From Parabacteroides sp. 52 (GTDB lineage Bacteria; Bacteroidota; Bacteroidia; Bacteroidales; Tannerellaceae): 64,000 bases of DNA. The notes under the pieces are model-generated. The model saw only the letters and a list, made by a program, of their open reading frames with translations, did not search any database and was not told where the DNA came from. The stretch lies in contig NZ_QVMG01000010.1 of the NCBI RefSeq assembly GCF_010500925.1, positions 30,579-94,578 of the forward strand. The letters are read 5' to 3'. Position numbers and translations under genes: made by a program. This document shows positions 63,213 to 64,000 of the stretch, in pieces (within the stretch, counting starts at the first letter, position 1; every line of letters begins with the position of its first letter).

Positions 63213-64000
63213 ATGAACGAATGGAGTAAATACATACGATACGCTTGTTATGGACTCGTGTTATTATTAACATCTTGTATCCGGGATGGATTGGAGGAGT
63301 GTCCGCCGGAAGAATCCGGCAAACGGATACGATTTGTATATGATTATAATATGTCTTATGAAGATTTGTTTCATCGACAGGTAGCCAGAGTGGATCTTTA
63401 TTTATTTGATGAAAACGGGGTTTATTTATCAAAGATAGTCGATGAAGTTTCCGGGGAAAAGACCTTTCCTAAAGGATATACAATGGCATTGCCTGAATCA
63501 TACAACGAGGTTGCTCAATTGGTAGCTTTTCCTGTCGGCCTATACAATGGACAAATGGAAGAGTTGAATACGACTGCGTTGGTTGAAGGGAAATCCCGGT
63601 TGAAAGATTTATATGTGAGATTAAAAGCGCATGCGGACAATCGGTTGGATAAGGCCATTCGTCCTCTCTGGCATGGACGGGCAAGAATGACAGATATGTT
63701 GAATGATACCCTTACGGTTCCTTTATTGAAAAATACGAATCGTTTCCGGATTGTTCTTCAATCCTTACAGTCTGAATCTGAGATAGATGTGAATGAATTT
63801 GCGTTTCATTTAGAAACGGCCAATGCCGCCTATGATGCTTATAATACACCGGTAGACAACTCGGTTTGGTGTTATCAACCTTTCTTTCAGGAAAATGACT
63901 GGGGCGGTGCAGGAGGAGTTGCTGAAATTCACACCTTGCGTCTCATGGCTGACCGGGATAATATGTTAACCATTAAACATCTCAAAACAGGAACGACAAC
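63213..64000 (+). CDS. FimB/Mfa2-family fimbrial anchor protein, start only
   Basis: The first 262 codons of a gene cut by the window end. It begins with a lipoprotein signal ending at C22 (LLTSC), followed by GLEECPPEESGKRIRFVYDYNMSYEDLF and RVDLYLFDENGVYLSK, which match the Mfa2/FimB family. These proteins cap and anchor the pilus at the cell surface and regulate its length. It is 36 bp downstream of fimbrillin copy 5, completing the usual fimbrillin-anchor order. Confidence 0.85.
   Translation, partial: MNEWSKYIRYACYGLVLLLTSCIRDGLEECPPEESGKRIRFVYDYNMSYEDLFHRQVARVDLYLFDENGVYLSKIVDEVSGEKTFPKGYTMALPESYNEVAQLVAFPVGLYNGQMEELNTTALVEGKSRLKDLYVRLKAHADNRLDKAIRPLWHGRARMTDMLNDTLTVPLLKNTNRFRIVLQSLQSESEIDVNEFAFHLETANAAYDAYNTPVDNSVWCYQPFFQENDWGGAGGVAEIHTLRLMADRDNMLTIKHLKTGTT

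Overview
The window looks like a chromosomal segment of a gut Bacteroidales, most likely Parabacteroides. Evidence: two SusC/SusD pairs, a hybrid two-component sensor next to a fructan locus, a type V (Mfa/FimA-like) pilus locus, many promoters of the Bacteroidota form (-7 box TAnnTTTG), lipoprotein signal peptides with a Cys at about residue 20, and moderate GC. The genus is an inference; no rRNA or tRNA gene was seen in the window.

Layout. 1-2.4 kb: minus-strand run of a DUF3256 protein, RNase H and two family 2 glycosyltransferases (the last one cut by the window edge). 2.5-14 kb: a compact fructan utilisation locus, susC-susD-GH32-fructokinase-MFS on the minus strand, with a divergent hybrid sensor/regulator carrying a periplasmic sugar-binding domain. 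14-30 kb: mostly housekeeping and envelope genes: an EamA permease, truA, an FtsX/MacB-type ABC permease behind a sigma-54-like promoter, a PIF1-like helicase, a small secreted Spy-like protein, tamB, tsaD, a CinA-type NMN amidase and a GH2 beta-galactosidase. 30-36.8 kb: an orphan sensor kinase, an M15-like DUF5715 lipoprotein, a MurNAc/GlcNAc kinase plus MurQ pair for cell-wall sugar recycling, a protein of unknown function and a uracil-DNA-glycosylase-fold protein. 36.8-48 kb: a secreted glycerophosphodiesterase, a second susC/susD pair, glpF-glpK-glpD and a divergent DeoR-type regulator; together these suggest uptake and use of glycerol and perhaps glycerophosphodiesters. 48-50 kb: a membrane metallophosphoesterase and a Crp/Fnr-type regulator. 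50-64 kb: a long, nearly gene-free leader, an AraC-type regulator, a DUF3575 protein, a DUF3868/OmpA-like protein, five tandem fimbrillin paralogs and the start of an Mfa2/FimB-type anchor gene.

The most unusual non-coding structure is a family of palindromic arrays at three sites (21063-21168, 32849-32932, 50004-50087). Each array repeats an 18-bp imperfect palindrome, TGnYGA-N6-TCRRCA or close to it, with 4-bp spacers, so the period is exactly 22 bp. Two arrays fill convergent gene ends and are bounded by outward T-rich tracts; the third lies just upstream of the Crp-type gene's promoter. The other notable system is the five-pilin locus, whose subunits fall into two alternating sequence types, share a [S/T]-[K/R]-A processing site and are separated in two places by strong hairpins.
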